Source: Clostridium chauvoei (lineage in GTDB: Bacteria > Bacillota > Clostridia > Clostridiales > Clostridiaceae). From it: a stretch of 64,000 nt of DNA. The notes beneath the pieces were generated by a model, which was not told the DNA's origin, did not search any database, and saw only the letters and a program-made list of their open reading frames with translations. Location of the stretch: assembly GCF_002327185.1 (NCBI RefSeq), contig NZ_CP018624.1:1736001-1800000 (forward strand). The letters are read 5' to 3'. Position 1 is the stretch's first letter. Each line of letters starts with the position of its first letter. A program made the position numbers and the translations under genes. This document shows, in pieces, positions 1 through 9,628 of the stretch.

Positions 1-517
1 ATATATTTGACTTACTTCCTTCTGTTATATATCCCTGATTATCAACTAGTATAGCTTCAAAAACCTTTGAACTCTCTATTTCTTCACTTACTTTCTTTCT
101 AAAATCCGAATCTACTACTTTTGCATTTGGATTAACTCTCTCACCATAGTAAAGAATAGTTTCAACACCATTTGAATACATTTCTTTTGTAGGATAACTA
201 TGTTTAATAGAGTATACCTTCATAGTATCCGTTTTTATATCAAATGTTATCTTTATATTTCCCTCTTTTATTTTATTAGCTTTTATTAAACTAGTAGTAA
301 ACTCCTCTATTTTTTCATATGTATACATAAAACTTTTCTGCATATGATCGAAAGTATTTTTCATCCTGTCTATATGTTCTTCTAAAAATAGAGGGGTTCC
401 ATCTATTACTCTTAAAACCTCATAGATAATTCTTTCCTTTTCCTTAGTATCTTCAGTATAGTTTTCTATACTTTGCAGGTTCCCATCTTCTAAGTAAAAC
501 TCATTTATCGCTTCCAT
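1..517 (-). CDS. Class IV aminotransferase, C-terminus cut by window edge
   Basis: PLP-dependent class IV aminotransferase (branched-chain aminotransferase / aminodeoxychorismate lyase fold). About 172 N-terminal residues are visible, from MEAINEFYLEDG; the rest lies before position 1. The visible end reads GYITEGSKSNI, the conserved class IV E-G-x-x-S-N segment near the cofactor. The ATG at 517 has a strong site (GGGAGGTG) and begins 13 nt after the stop of the HAD gene at 531, so the two are probably cotranscribed. Branched-chain amino acid, D-amino acid and aminodeoxychorismate substrates cannot be told apart from this fragment. Confidence 0.8.
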   Translation of the reverse strand, partial: MEAINEFYLEDGNLQSIENYTEDTKEKERIIYEVLRVIDGTPLFLEEHIDRMKNTFDHMQKSFMYTYEKIEEFTTSLIKANKIKEGNIKITFDIKTDTMKVYSIKHSYPTKEMYSNGVETILYYGERVNPNAKVVDSDFRKKVSEEIESSKVFEAILVDNQGYITEGSKSNI

Positions 518-530
518 AAAGCACCTCCCA

Positions 531-1169
531 TTAATTCCATTTTAATATTTCAAATTCGTGTTCTTTCTTATAATTTATTAAATACGGTTTGCCAACTAAA
601 TCTAATAAAGGTTTATCTGATAAAGAGTCTGAAAACATATAAGAATTCTTAAAATCTATATTTAAGTTTTCCTTTTTTAAAACTTCTTTTAGTCTCCTTA
701 CTTTCTCTTCCCCCTTACAATTAGCACCATCCATTTTTCTTATAAACTTACCTTCTTCAAATAAAAATCTAGTTCCTATAATCATATCAACGCTATCTAT
801 ATTATATAGCTCTCTTAAATAAAATTCAGGAGAAGCTGATATCAAATAGACTTTATATCCTTGTTTCTTTAAATTCTTCATCATATTTAAAGCATCTTTA
901 TATATGATTTTACTTAATCTATCTTTATAAAACTCCTTAACTAGTAAAGCTAACTCACCTTCATCAATTCCATCGATAAATTTTAGAAATTTTTCCTTAA
1001 CCATTCTTTCATCATATACTTTTGCCATATACATCACTCCACTATATAATGCTCTAGGAAGAAACTTAATATTTTTTTTATCTTTATATATCATATATTT
1101 ATAAAGTTCCATTAAGGTCTCTTTTCTAGTTATTGTATAGTCTACATCAAATATTGCTAATTTATCCAT
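531..1169 (-). CDS. HAD-IB family phosphatase (SerB-like)
   Basis: Haloacid dehalogenase-superfamily hydrolase of the phosphoserine-phosphatase-like IB group, 212 residues. Motif I is FDVDYT near residue 8 (nucleophile and acid/base Asp), motif II is LISAS near 110, and the motif III/IV region ends in FSDSLSDKPLLD near 180. The long helical insert after motif I (residues 20-90) is typical of the C1-capped group. The substrate is unknown. SerB is possible, but many IB members of this length act on other small phosphomonoesters. It lies directly upstream of a class IV aminotransferase in the same operon. Confidence 0.8.
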   Translation of the reverse strand: MDKLAIFDVDYTITRKETLMELYKYMIYKDKKNIKFLPRALYSGVMYMAKVYDERMVKEKFLKFIDGIDEGELALLVKEFYKDRLSKIIYKDALNMMKNLKKQGYKVYLISASPEFYLRELYNIDSVDMIIGTRFLFEEGKFIRKMDGANCKGEEKVRRLKEVLKKENLNIDFKNSYMFSDSLSDKPLLDLVGKPYLINYKKEHEFEILKWN

Positions 1170-1286
1170 GTTAATTCCTCCCTAATATATATCATATCTA
1201 TTATATATTAAATTAATATAGGTGACCATTATATCACTAGGTTAATTTATTGATTTTTATTTAATTATTTAATTTAAAATGAATAA

Positions 1287-1315
1287 GGGTAGAAAACACT
1301 TATGATTTTCTACCC
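1287..1315 (-). terminator. Hairpin after the aminotransferase
   Basis: Inverted repeat GGGTAGAAAA / TTTTCTACCC with a 9-nt loop, just past the stop of the class I aminotransferase (1322). The following minus-strand sequence is only moderately T-rich, so termination may be leaky. Confidence 0.6.
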
Positions 1316-1321
1316 CAAATA

Positions 1322-2515
1322 TTATTTGCATTTTTTAATAAAAGTTTCTATTCTATCTAATCCCTCTTTTATTATTTCCATTGATGTTGCATATGATAAT
1401 CTAATATAATCATCTAATCCAAATGCTATACCTGGAATAACAGCTACCTTTTCAATTTCTAAAATTTCTGATGCAAAATCTAAAGAATTACTTATGATTT
1501 TCCCATTAACCTTTTTACCATAACATTCTTTTACATTTACCATAACATAAAAAGCCCCACTAGGTTTTATAATTGATATATTTTCTATTTCTGATATTCT
1601 ATTAACCATATAATTTCGTCTTTTTTCAAATTCTATAACCATATCTTTTATTGTTTCTTGAGTTCCATTTAATGCTTCTATTGCTGCATATTGTGATATA
1701 GAATTAATATTTGAAGTCATATGACTTTGTATAGCACTCATAAGCTTTGCAATCTTTTGACTAGATGCTGAATAACCTATCCTCCATCCAGTCATAGCAT
1801 AGGATTTTGAAAGACCATTTATAACTATAGTTCTTTCATACGCATCCTGTGATAATGATGCTATGCTTATATGAGTTTCATTATCATATATTAATTTCTC
1901 ATATATCTCATCTGATATAATCATCAAATTATTTTTCTTTGCAAATTCAGCAATTTGAATAAGTTCATCTTTAGTATATATAGTTCCTGTTGGATTATTA
2001 GGACTATTTAAAACTATAGCTTTAGTCTTTTCTGTTACAACTTCATTTAAAGCCTCTAAAGTATATTTATAATTTGACTCTTCTTTATTTTGCACAAAAA
2101 CTGGAATTCCTCCAGCTAACTTAACTAACTCTGGATAACTAACCCAATAAGGAGTGGGTATTATAACCTCATCACCTACATTTAATATAGCCATAAATGT
2201 ATTAGCTAAACTTTGCTTTGCCCCTGTTGAAACTACTATTTGTGAAGGATCATATTTTAATCCATTATCTCTTTGAAATTTATCACAAATAGCTTCTCTA
2301 AGTTCTATTACCCCATTTGTTGGAGTATATTTTGTTTTCCCTTCCTCCATCGCTTTTATAGCTGCATCCATAATATTTTTAGGAGTATTAAAATCTGGTT
2401 CACCTGCTCCAAAACTTACTACATCAACACCTAAAGCTTTCAATTCCTTTGCCTTTGCCGTAATTGCAAGGGTAATTGATGGATTTATTTCTTGTGCTTT
2501 TTTTGATAATTTCAT
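1322..2515 (-). CDS. Pyridoxal-phosphate aminotransferase class I (aspartate aminotransferase-like)
   Basis: Fold-type I aminotransferase, 397 residues, matching the bacterial aspartate aminotransferase Ib group. The cofactor lysine lies in NGLSKSYAMTGWRIGY (about residues 233-248). The N-terminal motif VVSFGAGEPDFNTP and the LNSPNNPTGT segment (about 170) that contacts the cofactor are intact, as is a late Arg segment (DYIRLSYA) that binds substrate carboxylate. The likely reaction is aspartate/2-oxoglutarate transamination, but related enzymes use aromatic amino acids or alanine. It begins 15 nt after the PHP gene and shares its operon. Confidence 0.88.
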   Translation of the reverse strand: MKLSKKAQEINPSITLAITAKAKELKALGVDVVSFGAGEPDFNTPKNIMDAAIKAMEEGKTKYTPTNGVIELREAICDKFQRDNGLKYDPSQIVVSTGAKQSLANTFMAILNVGDEVIIPTPYWVSYPELVKLAGGIPVFVQNKEESNYKYTLEALNEVVTEKTKAIVLNSPNNPTGTIYTKDELIQIAEFAKKNNLMIISDEIYEKLIYDNETHISIASLSQDAYERTIVINGLSKSYAMTGWRIGYSASSQKIAKLMSAIQSHMTSNINSISQYAAIEALNGTQETIKDMVIEFEKRRNYMVNRISEIENISIIKPSGAFYVMVNVKECYGKKVNGKIISNSLDFASEILEIEKVAVIPGIAFGLDDYIRLSYATSMEIIKEGLDRIETFIKKCK

Positions 2516-2530
2516 TATTTTTCCCCCATT

Positions 2531-3355
2531 TTATTTAGTCTTTAACTTATATATTTTATTAAGTAATAATTCATTTATACCATAACTACCTATACCTGTA
2601 TCGTGAATTAATTCCTTACCATGATAATCGCTTCCACCTGAAATACAAATCTTATATTTTTTAGATAAGTTATAAAAATTATTAGTTTGACATTTGGTAT
2701 GACTTGGATGATATACTTCTATTCCTTTTAAGCCGTAGCATTTCAAATCTTTTATAACATTTTCTACATCCATTCCTCTATATATCTGACCTGGATGAGC
2801 TAAAACAGCTATTCCTCCAGCTTCGCTTATTACCTCTATAGTTTTTTTGTAATCTAATTTAAATCCCTTTACATAAGCTGGCTTTCCTTTAACTAAAAAT
2901 GAGGTGAAAGCAGTTTTGTAATTATCAAAATAACCTTTTTTAACCATAGCATTTGCTACGTGTCCTCTTCCTATAGTAGAATTTATATCAACTGCTAATT
3001 CTTCTAATGTTAAATGTATATCATTCTTTTTCAATTCATGTAAAATCTCTTCTATTCTATTTATTCTTGATTTATTTAGTTTATTCACTATACCCTTTAA
3101 TGTTGAATTTTCAACATCAATAAAATATCCTAGAATATGAAGTTCTAACTCCTTATATTCAGTACTTAACTCAATGCCAGGAATAATAGTTATATCATCA
3201 TATATATTTTTAGTTATATACTGAGACTTAATTGAATCATGATCCGTTATTGATATACATTTTACTTTATTTTTTTTTGCTATTCCAATAATCTCCTCTG
3301 GTGTCTTAGTTCCATCAGAATAATTTGAATGGATATGTAAGTCTGCATACTTCAT
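2531..3355 (-). CDS. PHP-domain phosphoesterase
   Basis: Metal-dependent PHP phosphoesterase, 274 residues. The family motifs are visible: DLHIHSNYSDGT near residue 6, ITDHDS near 37, a catalytic-core HPG in AVLAHPGQIYRG near 187, and SGGSDYHG near 241. These supply the His/Asp ligands for two or three metals. The domain order and length match the TrpH / nucleoside-3',5'-bisphosphate phosphatase (RNase AM) group, so it may degrade pAp or short RNA ends. That function is inferred from family membership. First gene of a two-gene operon with the aminotransferase. Confidence 0.82.
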   Translation of the reverse strand: MKYADLHIHSNYSDGTKTPEEIIGIAKKNKVKCISITDHDSIKSQYITKNIYDDITIIPGIELSTEYKELELHILGYFIDVENSTLKGIVNKLNKSRINRIEEILHELKKNDIHLTLEELAVDINSTIGRGHVANAMVKKGYFDNYKTAFTSFLVKGKPAYVKGFKLDYKKTIEVISEAGGIAVLAHPGQIYRGMDVENVIKDLKCYGLKGIEVYHPSHTKCQTNNFYNLSKKYKICISGGSDYHGKELIHDTGIGSYGINELLLNKIYKLKTK

Positions 3356-3474
3356 ATTTAAACACCTTATTCCTCTAAGTATATATTAAAAATATATCAC
3401 TATTAAAATAAATTGACAACTAAAAATACTTTTTAACTTAAATAAGCTAAAATTTATATATTTTTATTTTAAAT

Positions 3475-3498
3475 AAAAAAAAATGCCTTTCGGCATTT
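3475..3498 (-). terminator. Rho-independent terminator of the DUF1292 gene
   Basis: Stem AAATGCC / GGCATTT with a GAAA-type loop and a long T-run on the minus strand, directly after the stop at 3501. Confidence 0.85.
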
Positions 3499-3500
3499 TT

Positions 3501-3854
3501 TTATTCGTTAGATAACTCTTCGCTATAGTATTTAGCAACCTTATCAAATTCTTCTTCATCTGGAACTATTAATTCTCCTGATTCAGTTGATCTAAATAAA
3601 TAGAAAGAATCTTCTGTTGGGTTTTGAGCTAAAATATATTCATTTTCTTCATATTCAAAAGCATCTACGATTGGGCATGAAATTACATTGCCATTATCAT
3701 CTTCTAAATCTACTACAAAATGTTCATGTTCGTGTTCTCCACAACCACATCCACCTTCATTATGATCATGGTTACATCCACAATCATGTCCTTCTGTATG
3801 ACATCCACATGAATTTTCTTCATCGTGGCATCCACATTTATTTTCATTACACAT
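3501..3854 (-). CDS. DUF1292-family protein with Cys/His repeat extension
   Basis: A 117-residue protein in two parts. Residues 1-45 are a metal-binding-like tail: CGC motifs start at residues 7, 16, 25 and 36 (the first three exactly nine apart), giving nine Cys and eight His in 45 residues, ending in GEHEHEH. Residues 46-117 (FVVDLEDDNGNVISCPIVD onward) look like a DUF1292 domain, an acidic fold of unknown role common in Firmicutes. Ordinary DUF1292 proteins lack this tail. Zn, Ni or Cu buffering or sensing is plausible but inferred. It stands alone, with its own terminator. Confidence 0.75.
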   Translation of the reverse strand: MCNENKCGCHDEENSCGCHTEGHDCGCNHDHNEGGCGCGEHEHEHFVVDLEDDNGNVISCPIVDAFEYEENEYILAQNPTEDSFYLFRSTESGELIVPDEEEFDKVAKYYSEELSNE

Positions 3855-3970
3855 ATAAAAATCCTCCTTTATTATGTAGTCTTTTTCATTCTACCCCTAA
3901 TTTGTATAAATTAAAAGTAATTTTTTAAAAAAAGTTCATTTTTAATTTTTATATATTATATTTTACATTA

Positions 3971-3997
3971 AAATAAGGGGCTTTAAGCCCCTTATTT
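3971..3997 (-). terminator. Terminator of pyruvate:ferredoxin oxidoreductase
   Basis: Near-perfect palindrome with arms AAATAAGGGGCTT / AAGCCCCTTATTT, just past the stop at 4007. The GC core is five pairs and both flanks are A/T-rich, so it may work in either direction. Confidence 0.8.
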
Positions 3998-4006
3998 GTA
4001 TAAAAA

Positions 4007-7000
4007 TTATTGTTCTGCTAATTTCTTGTATCCTGCTAATCTTTCTTTAGCATCTCTTTCAGTCTTTTCAAATAAAGCTTCTGCAGCTTCTGGGAATGCT
4101 TTTGCTAATGATGCATATCTTACTTCACCCATTAAGAATTCTCTAAAGTCAGTCTTTGGCTCTTTTGAATCTAATGAGAATGGATTCTTAGTTCCAACTA
4201 AAGTAGGATTGTATCTATATAATGCCCAGTATCCACAATCAACAGCTTTTTTAGCTTCTGCTTGGCTGTTACTCATACCAATCTTAATACCATGGCTTAT
4301 ACATGGAGCATAAGCAATGATTAATGATGGTCCATGATATGCTTCTGCTTCTGCTATTGCTTTAAGTGCTTGATTCTTATCAGCACCCATTGAAATTTGA
4401 GCAACATATACATATCCATAAGACATTGCCATCATTCCAAGGTCTTTCTTCTTAGTTCTCTTACCTGCAGCAGCAAACTTAGCTATAGCAGCAGTTGGAG
4501 TTGCTTTTGATGATTGACCACCTGTATTTGAGTAAATTTCTGTATCCATAACAAGAACATTTACGTCTTCTCCTGAAGCTAGAACATGATCTAATCCACC
4601 GTATCCGATGTCATAAGCCCATCCATCTCCTCCGAAGATCCATTGTGATCTCTTAACTAAGAAGTCTTTATCCTTTAATATTTCTTTAGCTAATTCTGAA
4701 TTTACAGTTTCTAAAGCTGCAATTACTCTTTCAGCTCTATCTCTTGTTCCTTCTCCATTAGCCATATTTTCCATCCAATCATTAAGAACTGCTTTAACTT
4801 CTTCTGAAACTTCTGTTTCAAGCAATTCTTTCATATTGCTAGCTATTCTTTCTCTTATAGTTTCAACTCCTAAGAACATACCTAATCCAAATTCAGCATT
4901 ATCTTCGAATAATGAATTAGCCCATGCTGGACCGTGTCCATTATGATTTACTGTATATGGAGTAGCTGGAACAGATCCACCCCAAATTGATGAACATCCA
5001 GTAGCATTAGCAACCATCATTCTATCTCCGAATAATTGAGTTACTAACTTAGCATATGGAGTTTCTCCACAACCTGCACAAGCTCCTGAGAATTCAAGTA
5101 ATGGTTGCTCAAATTGGCTACCCTTAACTGTATTCTTGTTCATTGGGTTCTTCTTAGGTGAAACTTCTTTAACAGCATAATCCCAAGCAGCAATTTGTCC
5201 TTCTTGAGTATCTTGTGGCTTCATAATTAAAGCCTTGCCTGGTGCTGGACAAACTTGAGCACAGTTTCCACATCCTGTACAATCTAATGGAGTAACTCCC
5301 ATTGTATAGAATAAAGGCTCTTCTGTTTTTAATGCCTTTGCAGCAACTATTCTCATACTTTCTGGTGCGTTATTTTTTTCTTCTTCTGTTAATAAGAATG
5401 GTCTAATTGCAGCATGAGGACAAACAAATGCACATTGATTACATTGAATACATTTATCTTCTTCCCATTCTGGTACGTTTATAGCAACGCCTCTCTTTTC
5501 ATAAGCAGCAGTTCCTGCCATGAAAGTACCATCTTCCATTCCCTTGAATGCTGAAACTGGTAAATCAAATCCTTCTTGTCTGTTGATTGGTTCAACTATA
5601 TTCTTAACGAATTCTGGTTTAGTTGGATCTTCAGCCTTAACTTCTTCAACCACATTTTTCCAGTCTGCTGGTACATCTATTCTTACAATAGATTCAACAC
5701 CCTTATCAATTGCAGCGTAGTTCATGTTAACAACTTTTTCACCCTTCTTACCGTATGACTTAACAACAGCATCTTTTAGGTATTTAATTGCATCTTCAAC
5801 TGGAATGATATTAGAAATCTTAAAGAATGCAGCTTGCATTATCATGTTGATTCTTCCACCAAGACCAATTTCTTGTGCTATCTTAACAGCATTTAAAGTA
5901 TAGAATTCTATATTATTTTCAGCTATGAATTTCTTCATTGATGCTGGTAATTTTTCATCTACTTCTTCTGGGCTCCAGATAGTATTTAATAAGAACTTAC
6001 CATTCTTCTTTAATCCATCTAAAACATTATATTTGTAAACATATGCTTGGTTGTGACAAGCTACGAAATCAGCTTTATCTATTAGATAAGGTGATTTAAT
6101 TGGTTGCTTACCAAATCTTAAGTGAGATACTGTGATACCACCTGATTTCTTTGAGTCATAAGCAAAGTATCCTTGAGCATACATATCTGTATGGTCTCCG
6201 ATAATTTTGATTGCACTCTTATTAGCTCCAACTGTTCCATCTGATCCAAGTCCCCAGAATTTACAAGCTTTTGTGCTATGAGGAGTTGCATCAACTTCAA
6301 CTACATCTAATGAAGTATTTGTTATATCATCAACAATTCCTATAGTAAATCCGTTCTTTGGTTCAGCTTTTGTTAAGTTAGCATATACTCCAGCAATGTG
6401 TGATGGGTTTGGATCCTTTGAACCTAATCCATATCTACCACCAACTATAACAGGAGCATTTTCTTTTCCATAGAATGCATTCTTAACATCTAAGTATAAA
6501 GGTTCCCCAGCTGATCCTGGTTCTTTTGTTCTATCTAATACAGCTATAGACTTAACTGAAGCTGGTATTGTTTTTAATAATTTTTCTATTGAGAATGGTC
6601 TATAAAGTCTAACTTTAACTAAACCTACTTTTTCTCCATTTGCATTTAAGAAGTCAACAGTTTCTTCAATAACATCAATTGATGAACCCATTGATATTAT
6701 TATTCTATCAGCATCTGGTGCTCCATAGTAATCGAAACAGTGATATTCTCTTCCTGTTAACTTAGTTATTTCAGCCATATATCCTTCTACGATTTCTGGT
6801 AATTCATCATAGAATCTATTTACTGACTCTCTAGTTTGGAAGTATATATCTGGATTTTGAGCTGTACCTCTTGTTACAGGATGATTTGGGCTTAAAGCAT
6901 TATGTTTAAATGCTTCTAAAGCTTCATAATCAACTAAATCCTTTAATTCATCATATTCGATTACTTCTATTTTTTGAATTTCATGAGAAGTTCTGAATCC

Positions 7001-7513
7001 ATCAAAGAAGTTCATGAAAGGTAATCTTGACTTAATTGCAGCTAAATGAGCAACTGCTGATAAGTCCATAACTTCTTGTACTGAACCTTCTGCTAGCATT
7101 GCAAAACCAGTTTGTCTTGCAGCCATTACGTCTTGATGATCTCCAAAAATATTTAATGATGAAGTAGCTAGCGCTCTAGCTGAAATATGGAATACTGTTG
7201 GAAGCATTTCCCCAGCAATCTTATACATGTTAGGAATCATTAATAATAATCCTTGTGATGCAGTATAAGTTGTTGTTAATGCACCAGCTTGTAGTGATCC
7301 ATGAACTGCCCCTGCAGCTCCTGCCTCTGATTGCATTTCCATAACCTTAACTGTTTGACCGAATATATTCTTTCTACCTTGCGCAGCCCATTCATCAACG
7401 TGTTCAGCCATTGGTGATGATGGTGTTATTGGGAAAATAGCAGCTACATCTGTAAACGCATATGATATATGAGCAGCAGCTGTATTACCATCCATAGTTT
7501 TCATTTTTCTCAT
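4007..7513 (-). CDS. nifJ: Pyruvate:ferredoxin (flavodoxin) oxidoreductase
   Basis: Single-chain homodimer-type enzyme of 1168 residues, cytosolic. It oxidises pyruvate with CoA to acetyl-CoA and CO2 and passes two electrons to ferredoxin or flavodoxin, the central fermentative step in clostridia. Visible in order: the N-terminal pyruvate-binding domain (FPITPSSPMAEHVDEW), CoA domain, EKR-type linker, two 4Fe-4S motifs (CIQCNQCAFVCP and CTGCGNCAQVCP), a further Cys pair in CAGCGETPY, and the TPP domain (GDGWAYDIGYGG, DTEIYSNTGGQ). The frame stays open to 7579, but the ATG at 7513 (MRKMKTMDGN) sits after GAGAGG and gives the family's usual start. Flavodoxin lies immediately upstream. Confidence 0.97.
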   Translation of the reverse strand: MRKMKTMDGNTAAAHISYAFTDVAAIFPITPSSPMAEHVDEWAAQGRKNIFGQTVKVMEMQSEAGAAGAVHGSLQAGALTTTYTASQGLLLMIPNMYKIAGEMLPTVFHISARALATSSLNIFGDHQDVMAARQTGFAMLAEGSVQEVMDLSAVAHLAAIKSRLPFMNFFDGFRTSHEIQKIEVIEYDELKDLVDYEALEAFKHNALSPNHPVTRGTAQNPDIYFQTRESVNRFYDELPEIVEGYMAEITKLTGREYHCFDYYGAPDADRIIISMGSSIDVIEETVDFLNANGEKVGLVKVRLYRPFSIEKLLKTIPASVKSIAVLDRTKEPGSAGEPLYLDVKNAFYGKENAPVIVGGRYGLGSKDPNPSHIAGVYANLTKAEPKNGFTIGIVDDITNTSLDVVEVDATPHSTKACKFWGLGSDGTVGANKSAIKIIGDHTDMYAQGYFAYDSKKSGGITVSHLRFGKQPIKSPYLIDKADFVACHNQAYVYKYNVLDGLKKNGKFLLNTIWSPEEVDEKLPASMKKFIAENNIEFYTLNAVKIAQEIGLGGRINMIMQAAFFKISNIIPVEDAIKYLKDAVVKSYGKKGEKVVNMNYAAIDKGVESIVRIDVPADWKNVVEEVKAEDPTKPEFVKNIVEPINRQEGFDLPVSAFKGMEDGTFMAGTAAYEKRGVAINVPEWEEDKCIQCNQCAFVCPHAAIRPFLLTEEEKNNAPESMRIVAAKALKTEEPLFYTMGVTPLDCTGCGNCAQVCPAPGKALIMKPQDTQEGQIAAWDYAVKEVSPKKNPMNKNTVKGSQFEQPLLEFSGACAGCGETPYAKLVTQLFGDRMMVANATGCSSIWGGSVPATPYTVNHNGHGPAWANSLFEDNAEFGLGMFLGVETIRERIASNMKELLETEVSEEVKAVLNDWMENMANGEGTRDRAERVIAALETVNSELAKEILKDKDFLVKRSQWIFGGDGWAYDIGYGGLDHVLASGEDVNVLVMDTEIYSNTGGQSSKATPTAAIAKFAAAGKRTKKKDLGMMAMSYGYVYVAQISMGADKNQALKAIAEAEAYHGPSLIIAYAPCISHGIKIGMSNSQAEAKKAVDCGYWALYRYNPTLVGTKNPFSLDSKEPKTDFREFLMGEVRYASLAKAFPEAAEALFEKTERDAKERLAGYKKLAEQ

Positions 7514-7595
7514 TATGTTTGACCTCTCTTCCTTTAATTTAATTTTACTTTTTAATAAATACGATTTTAGTATAACCAAAACCCATTATTATGAT

Positions 7596-7618
7596 TTACA
7601 AAAACATAGTTTTTGTAA
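7596..7618. promoter_or_regulatory. Perfect palindrome upstream of pyruvate:ferredoxin oxidoreductase
   Basis: Arms TTACAAAAAC and GTTTTTGTAA are exact reverse complements separated by three bases. They lie about 85 bp before the enzyme's start and after the flavodoxin stop. No T-run follows on either strand, which argues against a terminator and for an operator. A possible -10 (TATACT) lies closer to the gene. The binding protein is unknown. Confidence 0.4.
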
Positions 7619-7701
7619 GAAAAAGATTCAATCAATGCACTTATGCTAAGCCCTTACCCCCTAAGTAAGTACTCTAACATTGGTCTCTATCCCCTAAAAA
7701 T

Positions 7702-8127
7702 CTATTTAGTTAATTCCTCAGCAAGTCTAGCAGCCTCTAATAATTCTGCATCACTCGGTGATTCTTTAACGGCTAATTTGCCTACTACGTCAAAACCGTA
7801 GTCTTTCATTCTCTCAACCCAATCATCCATAAACTTTCCATCATCCCAACCATATGATCCAAATAATACTAGCTTCTTATGATTGTTTTGAATTAGTTTA
7901 AATTGGTTGATAAAAGGTTCCATTTCATGTTGCTCTATTCTATTGTTGTCCATTGATGGACTTCCAAATGCTACAGCATCTACATCTGTAACATCTTCAA
8001 CAGTAGCATCAACAACATGTTTTATTGTAACTTCTGCCTGATTTCTTTGTGCACTTTCTGCTATTGCATTAGCAATAACCTCAACATTTCCCCCATTACT
8101 CCAGTAAATAATTGAAATTTTTTTCAT
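7702..8127 (-). CDS. Flavodoxin
   Basis: Short-chain FMN electron carrier of 141 residues. It starts MKKISIIYWSNGGNVEVIA, and the WSNGGNVE loop is the FMN phosphate-binding loop (usual T/S-G-T/N pattern). GSPSMDNNRIE near residue 55 and GSYGWDDGKF near 90 form the other two flavin loops. An in-frame ATG 15 nt upstream overlaps the GAGGTG ribosome site, so the ATG at 8127 is preferred. It precedes pyruvate:ferredoxin oxidoreductase on the same strand, its natural redox partner, especially under iron limitation. Confidence 0.93.
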   Translation of the reverse strand: MKKISIIYWSNGGNVEVIANAIAESAQRNQAEVTIKHVVDATVEDVTDVDAVAFGSPSMDNNRIEQHEMEPFINQFKLIQNNHKKLVLFGSYGWDDGKFMDDWVERMKDYGFDVVGKLAVKESPSDAELLEAARLAEELTK

Positions 8128-8210
8128 AAAATAGCACCTCATTCTTTAAAATACGATTAATAGAATCTCGTTTTTTGGGCATATATTACCTAAATTTTAC
8201 TTACTCTCTT

Positions 8211-8238
8211 ATTATATACTAGTGTTATATTTTTGCAA
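8211..8238 (-). promoter_or_regulatory. Sigma-A-type promoter of flavodoxin
   Basis: On the minus strand a -35 TTGCAA (8233-8238) and a perfect -10 TATAAT (8211-8216) are separated by 16 bp, about 85 bp upstream of the flavodoxin ATG. Confidence 0.6.
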
Positions 8239-8295
8239 GTTAGCAACGGTTCATATTAGGTCGATATACCTTAACCAAGGAAAAATAAGCTTATT

Positions 8296-9378
8296 TTACA
8301 TATTTATCTCTATACTATTTAGTATTACTTCCAAAATCGCCTGTACACCGTTTTTCATATTGCTATTCTCCATATTTTTTACTAAATAGCTTCCCTTTTC
8401 CTTTAGCGCTTTTAATTTAATTAATAAATTATGTTTTTCCATCATTTCATCTTCATCTAATACTAAGGAATATCCTTCTTTTTCAAATGAATTTGCATTT
8501 AATATCTGGTCTCCTCTACTAATTTTCTTAGAAAGCGGAATTAATAATGTAGGCTTTTTAAGTGCTAACAACTCAAAGATAACATTTGCCCCCGCTCTTG
8601 AAATTATAAAGTCCGCTGCTTTAAGTAAATGAGGAAGATCCTCTTTAACATATTCAAATTGTCTATATCCTTTTATATTATTTAAATTTTTATCTAAATT
8701 CCCCTTACCACAAACATGTATTACATTAAACTCCTTTAATATTTCATTTAAATCTCGTCTAACCTCTTCATTGATACTCTTTGCGCCTAAGCTTCCACCT
8801 ATTACTAATAAGATTTCTTTATTATCACTAAATCCACAAATCTCTTTACCTCTTAATTTACTCCCTTCTAATATTTCATGTCTTATTGGAGTTCCTGTAA
8901 GTACCCCCTTTCCATCTTTTATATACTTAAGACTTTCTCTAAAAGTTACACAAAGTTTATTACAAAATGGAGCTGATAGCTTATTTGCAAGACCTGGTGT
9001 TAAATCAGATTCATGAGAAACTACTGGTATTTTTTTCATTGATGCAGCTATCACAACAGGTACTGCCACAAATCCTCCCTTTGAAAAAATAACATCTGGC
9101 TTTTCTTTATTTAATATTTTCTTTGCTTCTAAGACACCTTTCATTACTTTAAAAGGGTCTGTAAAATTTTTAAAATCAAAATATCGTCTTAACTTTCCTG
9201 ATGAAATTTCATAATATGGTATTTTAGCATCTCCTATTATTTCTTTTTCTATACCTGTTTTACTTCCTATATATTTTATTTCAAAACCTTTTTCCTTAAG
9301 TTTTGGAACTAAAGCTAAATTGGGTGTTACGTGTCCTGCTGTTCCTCCACCAGTCATAATAATTTTATATTTACTCAT
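8296..9378 (-). CDS. murG: UDP-GlcNAc:lipid I N-acetylglucosaminyltransferase MurG
   Basis: Peripheral membrane GT28 glycosyltransferase, 360 residues, converting lipid I to lipid II in peptidoglycan synthesis. The N-terminal Gly-rich loop [16 protein letters not shown] and the second [11 protein letters not shown] loop (about 195) bind the lipid carrier and UDP-GlcNAc. [23 protein letters not shown] (about 262-284) is the nucleotide-sugar site. Length is typical. It stands apart from any division-wall cluster, as is common in Clostridium. Confidence 0.95.
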   Translation of the reverse strand: MSKYKIIMTGGGTAGHVTPNLALVPKLKEKGFEIKYIGSKTGIEKEIIGDAKIPYYEISSGKLRRYFDFKNFTDPFKVMKGVLEAKKILNKEKPDVIFSKGGFVAVPVVIAASMKKIPVVSHESDLTPGLANKLSAPFCNKLCVTFRESLKYIKDGKGVLTGTPIRHEILEGSKLRGKEICGFSDNKEILLVIGGSLGAKSINEEVRRDLNEILKEFNVIHVCGKGNLDKNLNNIKGYRQFEYVKEDLPHLLKAADFIISRAGANVIFELLALKKPTLLIPLSKKISRGDQILNANSFEKEGYSLVLDEDEMMEKHNLLIKLKALKEKGSYLVKNMENSNMKNGVQAILEVILNSIEINM

Positions 9379-9628
9379 CTATTAATCCTCCTTAATATAT
9401 CAAACAAAACTATTATCTTAAATAAATTATATGTATGTTCAAATACTTTCGTTAATTTACATTTCTATTTTATATATTATACATACTTATTAAATCATAA
9501 TTTCCATTTTAAATCACTAATATTAATATTGTTATAGAAATTCTTTTCTTTAATTCCTTAACTTTCATATAATAATTTTTCTCTTTTTACACAAGCTATA
9601 ATCATCAAATAAAAAGGAGGTGATTATC

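Noticed and set aside
7514..7579. Extended N-terminus of pyruvate:ferredoxin oxidoreductase
   Set aside because: Residues before MRKMKTMDGN do not belong to the family and the ribosome site matches the later ATG.
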